The notes under the pieces are model-generated. The model had not been told where the DNA came from. It saw nothing but the letters and a program-made list of their open reading frames with translations, and made no database searches. A DNA stretch of 64,000 bases from Vibrio rhizosphaerae. Its GTDB lineage: Bacteria; Pseudomonadota; Gammaproteobacteria; Enterobacterales; Vibrionaceae. The position numbers and the translations under genes are program-made. Of this stretch, positions 57,302 to 64,000 are shown piece after piece (within the stretch, counting starts at the first letter, position 1; each line of letters opens with the position of its first letter). Location: positions 868,001-932,000 of the forward strand of contig NZ_AP024903.1 of assembly GCF_024347095.1 (NCBI RefSeq), read 5' to 3'.

Positions 57302-58219
57302 TTATTTCTCCCTTTGCGATTCAATATTCTCTCCAATCCTTCCCCGACAAACCTCTTCGGTCAGCATTTTAAGTTTTTCAACCTCTTCGGCCAGATAGTC
57401 CAGCTCTTCGACGGTGATTTCGTAATGCTCCGAGTAGCGGGCATCGACGTAGGCGCGTTTGAGGCGGTGGAAGCTGCGGCGACGGAACTGGTTGTCGGCA
57501 GGGAAGAGGCGGGCGAATCGTTCGTCTTGTCCGGCACAGAAGGCGCGCAGTTTTTCCAGATCGTGGGTTTTAGGCAGATAGTTGGTACACACTAACAGGG
57601 TACAGGCAAGCAGACGCTCGGTGGCTTGATGAAGTTCAAAGGCTGCTTTTGCCAGCTCAAACTGTGGATTCTTGAAAATGATCTGAAAGACATTCAGACA
57701 GTCGAGCACACTTTTGAACCAACGATCAAAATGATTTTGCGCAATCTGCTGACTTTCTTCGGCCGTCAGATCCCCCGGTAGTGCCAGTTCCCGGCCATCG
57801 GCACTGTACAACTCGATACCTTGTTCGCGGATATCCCGAAAGAAATAGTGCCCGTCGTGTAGCCATTGATTGACTTCGCCGAGGGTGTGAACAATCAGCC
57901 CCAGCGGTGTTTTGGGGATGCGACGGCTGATACGGTCTTCCGCCAGACTCCACAGGGTGAATTCTTCCACCAGTTCGAAGCGATTGACGATCACCAGCAC
58001 ATCATAATCGCTGACATAGCCGTTGGCCGGGTCATTGACCCAGTTACCTTTGGCATAACTGCCGAACAGGATAATTTTGTGGATTTTAAAACCGGCTTTT
58101 TTGCCGCTTCTTCCAGCGACGTATTCATCCACCACATCGCGCAAAATGGTCGCAATGGTGTGAATATCTTGTTGTTTCCGCTCGGGAAGATGGTCAAGTG
58201 TCTTTTTCATGTCGGTCAT
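57302..58219 (-). CDS. Nucleotidyltransferase-HEPN (MNT-HEPN) fusion protein
   Basis: 305 residues. Residues ~45-130 form a minimal nucleotidyltransferase domain with GSYAKG and the metal-binding DYDVLV. Residues ~165-290 are a helical HEPN domain (FDRWFKSVLDCL, ATERLLACTLLVCTNYLPKTHDL, ARYSEHYEITVEEL) whose Arg and His in ARYSEHYE may be the nuclease-like motif. HEPN/MNT pairs are usually toxin-antitoxin modules in which the MNT AMPylates the HEPN toxin; fused versions are common and may be self-regulated. An inactive deletion copy lies 1.3 kb away. No separate partner gene is visible. Confidence 0.85.
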   Translation of the reverse strand: MTDMKKTLDHLPERKQQDIHTIATILRDVVDEYVAGRSGKKAGFKIHKIILFGSYAKGNWVNDPANGYVSDYDVLVIVNRFELVEEFTLWSLAEDRISRRIPKTPLGLIVHTLGEVNQWLHDGHYFFRDIREQGIELYSADGRELALPGDLTAEESQQIAQNHFDRWFKSVLDCLNVFQIIFKNPQFELAKAAFELHQATERLLACTLLVCTNYLPKTHDLEKLRAFCAGQDERFARLFPADNQFRRRSFHRLKRAYVDARYSEHYEITVEELDYLAEEVEKLKMLTEEVCRGRIGENIESQREK

Positions 58220-58295
58220 CGTACTACGCGGTGAGAATCGGGTAAATGGGAGTCTCGGGGTTGAGGTGCGTTTTGCGTGTGAGTGCGGTTTTTGG
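57319..58295. repeat. Direct repeat, copy 2 (intact)
   Basis: Full-length member of the duplicated unit whose shortened version is at 55791-56080. Homology includes the 3' end of the gene (TTCAATATTCTCTCCAATCC) and ~75 bases upstream of its start. The repeats flank the antitoxin and membrane-protein genes. Confidence 0.85.
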
Positions 58296-58425
58296 TGTAA
58301 ATGGGGTGTTGGTTGGAGTATTAGATAATGTGATTTTCGCTGATTGTTGCCACGGTTTTAGTTTGAGTGGTTTGTGATGCGCGAAGGGTTTTGTGGGTTT
58401 CAGTCGCATTGGTGTCTGCGCATCA

Positions 58426-58453
58426 GTTCATCTTTGAAAGAGCAAAGATGAAC
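58426..58453 (+). terminator. Hairpin followed by T-tract
   Basis: GTTCATCTTTG / CAAAGATGAAC perfect 11-bp stem with a 6-base loop, and a run of T from 58462. Geometry fits an intrinsic terminator reading rightward, but no + gene ends nearby. Confidence 0.5.
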
Positions 58454-58498
58454 CAGAAACTCTTTTTTGTCAGGCATCGGTGCACGCAGGTCAGGATC

Positions 58499-58529
58499 GG
58501 CTTTTACGGGCGTTCTGCCCGAAAAAGCC
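58499..58529. terminator. Hairpin, 13-bp stem with one mismatch
   Basis: GGCTTTTACGGGC / GCCCGAAAAAGCC with a 5-base loop. The A-run and T-run inside the arms give a terminator-like shape on either strand. Confidence 0.4.
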
Positions 58530-58786
58530 TAAAAATTTATTTGTGAATTTTTTCCTTAGATTTAATACTTCTGAAAAACGTCGTAGTGCCATTCGTCTGA
58601 AAAAAACGGAGTCATTTTCTTCGGAGCGGGGGCATAAATGTGTGGTTTGTGGAGAAATCGGAGATGTCTCTACCATTATATTGTCAGAAAATTATTTCTG
58701 CTGAAGGATCAGTATTTAGCTACTTCTTTATCGGGTGCATACTTGGGCTTAAGTGAGTCTGTATAGATTTTGCGCGGGAGGACATT

Positions 58787-59305
58787 GTGGATATTCATGA
58801 TAAAGAAACCCGAAGTAAGAATATGAAGGCTGTTAAAGCTGGTGGCACTACACCGGAAATCTTGTTACGTAATGTCCTCAGTGGCAGAGGACTTTTTTAT
58901 CAGATTTGCCCTCAAGAGCTTCCGGGAAAACTGGATCTCTATTTTCCTGAATATAAAGCGGCAGTTTTTGTACACGGCTGTTTTTGGCATGCGCATAATT
59001 GCAAACACTTCAGGTTGCCGCAAACCCGGAAGGATTTTTGGAGCCAAAAGCTAAATAAAAATGTACAAAGGGATTCGGACACCACAAAGAAACTGTGTGA
59101 TATGGGGACTCGGGTTTTGATTGTCTGGGAATGTTCTGTTTCGGGAAGCTGGAAACTACCTGAAGGTACTCTCGGATTGCTTGTGATTACATGGTTAAAA
59201 AGCGGGACGCCTATAGGAATCATCGACACTCAGGGATTGCATAATTTTACTTCTTATGAACATATCCCGGATGAGATGACATGGTTTCATGCAAAGAAGA
59301 GCTGA
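58787..59305 (+). CDS. vsr: Very short patch repair-type endonuclease (Vsr family)
   Basis: Starts at GTG 58787, a few bases after GGAGG; 172 residues, slightly longer than E. coli Vsr. The family signature is complete: the N-terminal TRSKNMKAV, catalytic Asp in GKLDLYF, the zinc/His cluster VHGCFWHAHNC, FWSQKLNKNVQRD, and the distal Cys in VLIVWECSV. Vsr nicks T:G mismatches arising from 5-methylcytosine deamination. When next to a cytosine methyltransferase in defence operons, Vsr-like nucleases can instead act as the restriction component. It lies 90 bases upstream of the methyltransferase gene, on the same strand. Confidence 0.93.
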   Translation: MDIHDKETRSKNMKAVKAGGTTPEILLRNVLSGRGLFYQICPQELPGKLDLYFPEYKAAVFVHGCFWHAHNCKHFRLPQTRKDFWSQKLNKNVQRDSDTTKKLCDMGTRVLIVWECSVSGSWKLPEGTLGLLVITWLKSGTPIGIIDTQGLHNFTSYEHIPDEMTWFHAKKS

Positions 59306-59395
59306 TTAAAAACATGGTGATTAAGTCGCTTGCTTATATGGTGTTTTATCCGTAAATCTGTAAAATGTCCCGGCTAAATTTTCAGGAATAGTGTG

Positions 59396-60562
59396 ATGTC
59401 TTTTACAGCGATTGATTTATTTGCCGGCGCGGGTGGTTTTACACTTTCTGCTATTGAGGCGGGTGTGGATGTTCTGGCTGCTATCGAGTTTGATAAAGCA
59501 GCTGCATACACATACAGAAAGAATTTTATTGAGCAGCAGCAACGTGATATCACTCTGTTGAATGATGACATCAATCAAATTTCTCCTCGTGAGTTACGTC
59601 AAGAGTTGGGGTTGGAAGTTTCGGAGTTAGATCTCATTCTCGGAGGGCCGCCGTGTCAGGGGTTTTCGACACATCGCATCAAAAATGCCGGAGTCGGTGA
59701 CCCGAGGAATTCCTTATTGCTCCGTTATTTTGAATTTGTACATGAATTTCGTCCGAAAATTTTTCTTGTGGAGAATGTCTCCGGTTTGCTTTGGAAGCGC
59801 CATGAGGAGTATCTGAAGAAATTTTTAGCATTAGCCGATAAAGAAAATTATGAAATAAAGTTTTGTAATGCTCTTAACGCGAAGGATTATGGTGTTCCTC
59901 AAAATCGTAAGCGTGTTTTCATATACGGTGTCCGAAGAGATTCGGATGTGATAAATATCAGTTTCCCGCCTGCTCCTACTCATTTTTCTCCCGGTTCCGG
60001 TAAATTTCCCCGGTGGCGGGCTGCTTCTTGCGCTTTTGAGCCTATTCCTGATTATTTGTATCACGCTTATTGGGATGAGTATTTCCGTAAAAAAACGGAT
60101 CTGACTTATGAACAAACCATGGAATTACTCGGAGAATTAGAGTACGGGACTCCGGTAGAAAAAGATGATGTGTGCGGTGTTCATATGGTACCGACAAAGT
60201 TAATGGAGGAGCGATTCATCGATACGCCGCTGAACGGAAGTCGGGAAGATGCCGGAGAAAGGCACAGGTTGAGATGCCACTCCGGCGGATATAAAGGACA
60301 TAAAGATGTGTACGGAAGGGTTCTTATCCACTTGCCGAGTAATACGATTACAACCGGTTGTCATAACCCTTCAAAAGGGCGCTTCATCCATCCTTGGGAA
60401 AATCATGGTATCACGCTACGTCATGCTGCCCGTTTGCAATCATTCCCCGACTCTTTTAATTTTTTCGGTAATTCCACGGAACAAGCAAGACAGATTGGTA
60501 ATGCCATTCCTCCTCTCCTCGGGACGATATTAATCAGAGAGATATGCAGTAGATTGAAATAA
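59396..60562 (+). CDS. DNA (cytosine-5)-methyltransferase
   Basis: The ATG at 59396 is preferred over the adjoining GTG at 59393 because AGGAA lies seven bases upstream; 388 residues. Motif I is DLFAGAGGFTLSAIEAG, motif IV GGPPCQGFS with nucleophile Cys87, motif VI LVENVSGL, motif VIII VPQNRKRVFI, and motif X QIGNAIPPLLG. The region between VIII and X (~200-310) is the target-recognition part; its specificity cannot be read by eye. It presumably methylates host DNA to protect it from the associated nuclease functions. A strong hairpin follows directly. Confidence 0.95.
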   Translation: MSFTAIDLFAGAGGFTLSAIEAGVDVLAAIEFDKAAAYTYRKNFIEQQQRDITLLNDDINQISPRELRQELGLEVSELDLILGGPPCQGFSTHRIKNAGVGDPRNSLLLRYFEFVHEFRPKIFLVENVSGLLWKRHEEYLKKFLALADKENYEIKFCNALNAKDYGVPQNRKRVFIYGVRRDSDVINISFPPAPTHFSPGSGKFPRWRAASCAFEPIPDYLYHAYWDEYFRKKTDLTYEQTMELLGELEYGTPVEKDDVCGVHMVPTKLMEERFIDTPLNGSREDAGERHRLRCHSGGYKGHKDVYGRVLIHLPSNTITTGCHNPSKGRFIHPWENHGITLRHAARLQSFPDSFNFFGNSTEQARQIGNAIPPLLGTILIREICSRLK

Positions 60563-60599
60563 AAAAAGTGCCTACAATGTCAGGCACTTTTTTTATTTC
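60556..60599 (+). terminator. Perfect 18-bp hairpin terminator
   Basis: Arms 60556-60573 and 60582-60599 with core AAGTGCCT/AGGCACTT and an 8-base loop; the right arm contains a T7 run. Classic intrinsic terminator (usable in both directions) that starts within the methyltransferase stop region. Confidence 0.9.
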
Positions 60600-60647
60600 A
60601 ATGAGCAGCCTGAAACAGGCTCTGTAGAATTGGTCGGAATTAATCTT

Positions 60648-63629
60648 ATGGCTTATACCTCGTCGTCGTTTAAAACCAGAGCAAGAACAATAGATCATCT
60701 CGGACGGGAACAGATTGCTGATTGCCCGACAGCCATATCAGAACTTTGGAAAAACTCTTACGATGCCTACGCAACTGAAGTAAGTTTACACTTGTTTGAC
60801 GGAAACATTGATGTCGCAGGCTTATTGGATAACGGTCATGGTATGAACCGTGAAGAGTTTGAAAATAAATGGCTGACGGTAGGCACAGAATCAAAAACCG
60901 ACGGTTTTGAAGCTAGACCGGAAGACAGAAATGGGTTGTATCCCCGTCCTAAACAGGGACAAAAAGGAATTGGGCGTCTTTCCAGTGCGGCTTTAGGACC
61001 GCTTTTATTATTGGTCTCCAAAAGAAAAGACTCTCGCTTTGTTGCTTCATTGATAGACTGGCGTTTGTTCGAGAATCCTTTTATTTATCTTCAGGATATA
61101 CGTATTCCTGTGACAGAGTTCGATCATTGTTATCAACTGCTTGAAGAACTTCCCGGAATGTTTGACGGCCTGATGGGCAATATCTGGGGGGATTCTGATG
61201 ATGAAGCGCGGAATCAGAGATTAGCTGAAGCGTGGGAAATGTTTTCTGAACGGGAGTTATCTGTCGGCGTTGAAGCGGATGACACTACAAAATGCCGGAT
61301 TGAAAACACTTTAATTGAAGAAGTGTTTACCGAGCGTCATTTTAATCAATGGCAGGTATGGCGTTCTGAGGCAGACCACGGTACGGCGATGTTCGTTGCT
61401 GGTCTTCAGGATGCGCTTCAGGCTTTGCTCTCATCAACACCACTGAAAGAAGCGGAAGATTATGAAAGAAGTTACCGGGAAAATTTCTTTCAGACACTGT
61501 CGAATTTTACCGATCCGTATTCAAAAAAAGGTGAACCGGCAACGGATAATTTTGATTACTCGGTGACTGCATGGCGGGGAAACTTGCCTGATGAAATACT
61601 GCATAAAGAAAAACAATTCAATATTGCAAATTTAGAAGATCTGGAACATATCATTGAAGGTAGTGTGGACCACGAAGGGTATTTCAAGGGGCGGGTGAAA
61701 GTGTTCGGTGAGTGGGTAGCGGAAGACTATACCGTAAAACCTAAACAAGCATATAAAACCCGCAAGGATACTGCTTTCGGCCCTTTTCATTTACGTATAG
61801 GTTCATATGAAGATCAGATAGGTAATACATCACTTCCTGATGATCTTCATTCAATGTTTAAGCAACAGTCTGAATTATACAGCGGCTTGCTGGTGTTCAG
61901 AGACGGTTTACGAATTATGCCGTACGGCAGAGCAGACAGTGACTATTTTCGGGTAGAAGAACGGCGTACCAAGAATGCAGGTATGTATTTCTGGTCAAAC
62001 CGCAGGATGTTCGGCCGTGTCGCTTTGACCCGGGAGTCCAATCCGAATCTGAAAGACAAAGCTGGTCGGGAAGGATTTATTGATAATAAAGCCTCAAAGC
62101 TGTTCCGGGAAATTGTGGAAAATATTCTTATTGATGTGGCTAAAAAACATCTGGGGCGCTACTCAGAGACAAGAAAACCGACGATAGAGGCGATTAAAGA
62201 ACAGAAAGCGCAGTTAAAAGCAGAAGAAGACCGAAAAAAATTACTGAGTAAAGAGAGAGGGCGAATCCGACGGTCAATTAAAAATAATACATCGCGTTTA
62301 ATTAATCATCTCCAGAAGTTGAACGAGTTGCGCCAGTCAGCCGAAAGTCGCTTGTCAATCAACACTATTGATGAACTTCAGGCACTGAAAAGTGAAATTG
62401 ATCAGTTAACGGAAGTCACTCAAAGCTTTTCTTTAAGTCCGATTCCCCCCAGTCTGGGACGCTTGGAAGATGATTATCGCTCGTACAGGAGGAGTGAACT
62501 GGCTGCGAAAGAGATAATTCAGCAATTGACTTCCGCGGTGAATCGTGCAATTGCTGAATCACAGCAAAAAACTGATTATGAGAAAGCGACGGAAATATAT
62601 CGCAGTAAACTTGCGTCCGTTAATAATTCAATCACGAAGTATGCTACACGCGGCAGGGAAATGCTCAGTAAGCAACAGACAGAGTTGGATAATTTAGTTA
62701 AACATTGTCGGGAACAATATAAAACTGTTGTTGAAAATGAATTAGAAGATTTAAAGCTGGAGAAAATACCACTGAGCAAAGTGCTGACGATTCTTGACGA
62801 AGAGCAGGAAAAAGTTGAAATAGAGAATGCTCAGAAATTGTCTCCTTATATTACTGCACTGGAAAGAATCAACGAAGAGATTGATCTTGAAGGACTTGCT
62901 ATTCATAGTATGAATGAGTCAACTAAATATCGAGAAGAATTAGCTCGGCTTCACTCTTTGGCTCAGTTGGGGGTCACCGTTGAAATTGTCGGTCATGAGT
63001 TAGAAAGTCTGGACTTGATTATTGACAGCAGTCTAAAGTCAATCGCTGAAACACAATTGAATGGTGAGCAGAAAGATTATCTGAAGAAAGCCAACGATGC
63101 TCATCTTTCATTAATGGAAAAGCTAAGGTTTTTATCTCCGCTGAAATTGTCCGGCGAGAAAATATCAAAGCGAATCTCCGGTCAGGAAATTTATAATTAT
63201 GTAAATGACTACTTTGAAGAGCAGTTTGCTAAATCCGATGTTGTATTCAGTATGACAAAATCTTTTGCATCATTGTTTGTTCATGAATATCCTTCGCGAA
63301 TTTATCCTGTTTTCATTAACCTTGTGAATAACGCCTTATATTGGGTGCAACGAACAGAAAATGAGAAACGATATATTACACTGGATGTGAACAATAATGA
63401 GATTATTGTTGCAGATAACGGGCCGGGGGTTGATTCGGATGATGTTGAGCAATTGTTCACTCTGTTTTTTACCCGAAAACAACGTGGCGGACGGGGAGTC
63501 GGTCTTTATTTGTCTAAGCAAAACTTACAGGCCGGTGGCCATAAAATAAGATATGAAACACGTGAGAATTATAAAGCTCTTCCGGGAGCTAATTTTGCAA
63601 TCGAATTCAAAGGGGTGACTCATGGCTGA
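60648..63629 (+). CDS. Dual GHKL ATPase: MutL/MORC-like N-terminal ATPase, coiled coil, histidine-kinase-like C-terminal module
   Basis: The start is placed at ATG 60648 (MAYTSSSFKTRARTIDHLG); a TTG 18 bases upstream is possible. 993 residues. The N-terminal GHKL ATPase has Asn36 in ELWKNSYDA, DNGHGM at 61-66 and the lid glycines in KGIGRLSSAALG (~101-112). A charged coiled coil spans ~520-760. A second GHKL module follows: a DHp-like helix with candidate phosphoacceptor His783 in VGHELESL, N-box NLVNNALYW (~891), DNGPG (~924), LFFTRK and GRGVGLYL (~950). The N-terminal half resembles paraMORC-type ATPases known beside Dcm/Vsr genes in restriction systems. The C-terminal half looks like a sensor kinase, and the next gene encodes a receiver protein. 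I infer an ATP-driven sensor/effector of the defence system. Confidence 0.88.
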   Translation: MAYTSSSFKTRARTIDHLGREQIADCPTAISELWKNSYDAYATEVSLHLFDGNIDVAGLLDNGHGMNREEFENKWLTVGTESKTDGFEARPEDRNGLYPRPKQGQKGIGRLSSAALGPLLLLVSKRKDSRFVASLIDWRLFENPFIYLQDIRIPVTEFDHCYQLLEELPGMFDGLMGNIWGDSDDEARNQRLAEAWEMFSERELSVGVEADDTTKCRIENTLIEEVFTERHFNQWQVWRSEADHGTAMFVAGLQDALQALLSSTPLKEAEDYERSYRENFFQTLSNFTDPYSKKGEPATDNFDYSVTAWRGNLPDEILHKEKQFNIANLEDLEHIIEGSVDHEGYFKGRVKVFGEWVAEDYTVKPKQAYKTRKDTAFGPFHLRIGSYEDQIGNTSLPDDLHSMFKQQSELYSGLLVFRDGLRIMPYGRADSDYFRVEERRTKNAGMYFWSNRRMFGRVALTRESNPNLKDKAGREGFIDNKASKLFREIVENILIDVAKKHLGRYSETRKPTIEAIKEQKAQLKAEEDRKKLLSKERGRIRRSIKNNTSRLINHLQKLNELRQSAESRLSINTIDELQALKSEIDQLTEVTQSFSLSPIPPSLGRLEDDYRSYRRSELAAKEIIQQLTSAVNRAIAESQQKTDYEKATEIYRSKLASVNNSITKYATRGREMLSKQQTELDNLVKHCREQYKTVVENELEDLKLEKIPLSKVLTILDEEQEKVEIENAQKLSPYITALERINEEIDLEGLAIHSMNESTKYREELARLHSLAQLGVTVEIVGHELESLDLIIDSSLKSIAETQLNGEQKDYLKKANDAHLSLMEKLRFLSPLKLSGEKISKRISGQEIYNYVNDYFEEQFAKSDVVFSMTKSFASLFVHEYPSRIYPVFINLVNNALYWVQRTENEKRYITLDVNNNEIIVADNGPGVDSDDVEQLFTLFFTRKQRGGRGVGLYLSKQNLQAGGHKIRYETRENYKALPGANFAIEFKGVTHG

Positions 63630-64000
63630 TATGGTAAATACAGGGGAACAGGCAGCAACATTCCCGGCGTACGAAGATTTAATTTATGAGGCATTTATTG
63701 ACCCGATACGGAATATAACTGTAGTCGATGATGAATATCCGACACTGACACAGTTTTTATCAGCGAAAGTATCCGGTGATGAGCTGCCGAAAGACCAACA
63801 GAAATTGCCGAATCTTCAACGACTGCAAAAAATAATCAGTCTTTGCCATACTGACAGAAATTGGAGTGTCGATGTTTTTGACGGGAAAAGCCCTGAGTTA
63901 GGAAACAATGATACCGTTCCTCCGCATTTGAATCATAGTGACTTGGTCGTTCTGGACTATCACCTTAACGGCGAACCGACAACCGATAACGGAGAGAAGG
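63622..64000 (+). CDS. Receiver-domain (response-regulator-like) protein, 3'-truncated by window end
   Basis: ATG at 63622 overlaps the ATPase gene by eight bases, so the two are translationally coupled. The 126 visible residues contain a receiver-like pattern: the acidic pair in ITVVDDEYPTL (~34-44), a long variable insert (including SLCHTDRNW), and the likely phosphoacceptor Asp in DLVVLDYHLNG (~112-122). It resembles the divergent receiver proteins seen beside paraMORC/Vsr/Dcm genes rather than classical OmpR-type regulators. The output domain, if any, lies beyond the window. It probably accepts phosphate from, or otherwise partners with, the kinase-like C-terminus of the preceding ATPase. 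Confidence 0.75.
   Translation, partial: MADMVNTGEQAATFPAYEDLIYEAFIDPIRNITVVDDEYPTLTQFLSAKVSGDELPKDQQKLPNLQRLQKIISLCHTDRNWSVDVFDGKSPELGNNDTVPPHLNHSDLVVLDYHLNGEPTTDNGEK

Larger units (their letters stand above)
58220..58786. other. Intergenic boundary region with two hairpins
   Basis: No convincing gene. It holds the upstream end of the direct repeat, a perfect 11-bp hairpin at 58426-58453 followed by a T-tract, and a 13-bp hairpin (one mismatch) at 58499-58529. A + frame at 58480-58704 ends in HKCVVCGEIGD, a CxxC-like motif, but has no ribosome site or recognised family. This may be the left edge of the restriction/defence island. Confidence 0.5.

Noticed and set aside
58480..58704. 74-codon + frame with an HKCVVCGE motif
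   Set aside because: It starts at GTG without a ribosome site, runs through a hairpin, and has no recognised homologue; kept only as a note in the intergenic entry.
1..64000. CRISPR arrays, tRNA or rRNA genes
   Set aside because: No regularly spaced short repeats, cloverleaf-like genes or rRNA stretches were noticed on reading.

Overview
The window is dominated by the 3' part of a very large modular polyketide synthase (PKS) locus, followed by an accessory region of toxin-antitoxin genes, gene remnants and the start of a restriction/defence operon. Moderate GC, strong AGGAGG-type ribosome sites and the gene families point to a gammaproteobacterium, most likely of the Vibrionaceae. That taxonomic call is inference, because no rRNA or housekeeping marker is present.

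Region 1 (1-43967, + strand) holds six collinear PKS genes, the first cut by the window edge. Read in order they encode: [..AT relic]-KR-ACP-KS-(AT relic) // KR-ACP-KS-KR-ACP // KS-(AT relic)-DH-cMT-KR-ACP // KS-AT-KR-ACP-KS-DH-KR-ACP // KS-(AT relic)-DH-cMT-KR*-ACP-KS-(AT relic)-DH-KR-ACP-ACP // KS-(AT relic)-DH-KR-ACP-KS0. Only one acyltransferase (AT) is intact. Six others survive as recognisable relics without the catalytic Ser/His, and two modules have no AT at all, so this is a hybrid cis-/trans-AT synthase. The terminal ketosynthase lacks its first catalytic His and should be non-elongating.

Region 2 (44039-46876 +; 46997-52509 -) holds two convergent gene sets meeting at a perfect bidirectional terminator. 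The + set encodes an Old-Yellow-Enzyme-type flavin reductase, a TIM-barrel isomerase/dehydratase-like protein and an NAD-type shikimate/quinate dehydrogenase. The - set encodes a vestigial-KS/carrier protein with an acidic tail, a class III CoA-transferase, a stand-alone condensation domain with a TubC-like docking domain, and an MDR oxidoreductase. The combination closely fits the chain-release logic known for enacyloxin: KS0 passes the chain to a separate carrier protein, and a stand-alone C domain then esterifies it with a shikimate-derived dihydroxycyclohexanecarboxylate. The product is therefore inferred to be an enacyloxin-like polyol/polyene ester. Halogenase and other tailoring genes are not in the window.

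Region 3 (about 52500-58790) is an accessory and decaying zone. It contains a small antibiotic-biosynthesis-monooxygenase-fold protein, a hipBA toxin-antitoxin pair, a gene remnant with stop codons, a TumA-type antitoxin whose TumE toxin gene is truncated, a small membrane protein, and an intact MNT-HEPN protein beside a deletion-derived pseudogene copy.

Region 4 (58787-64000, + strand) encodes a Vsr endonuclease, a C5-cytosine methyltransferase, a large protein with two GHKL ATPase modules (MutL/MORC-like at the N-terminus, histidine-kinase-like at the C-terminus) and a receiver-domain protein cut by the window end. This looks like a restriction/defence system wired to a phosphorelay-like pair.
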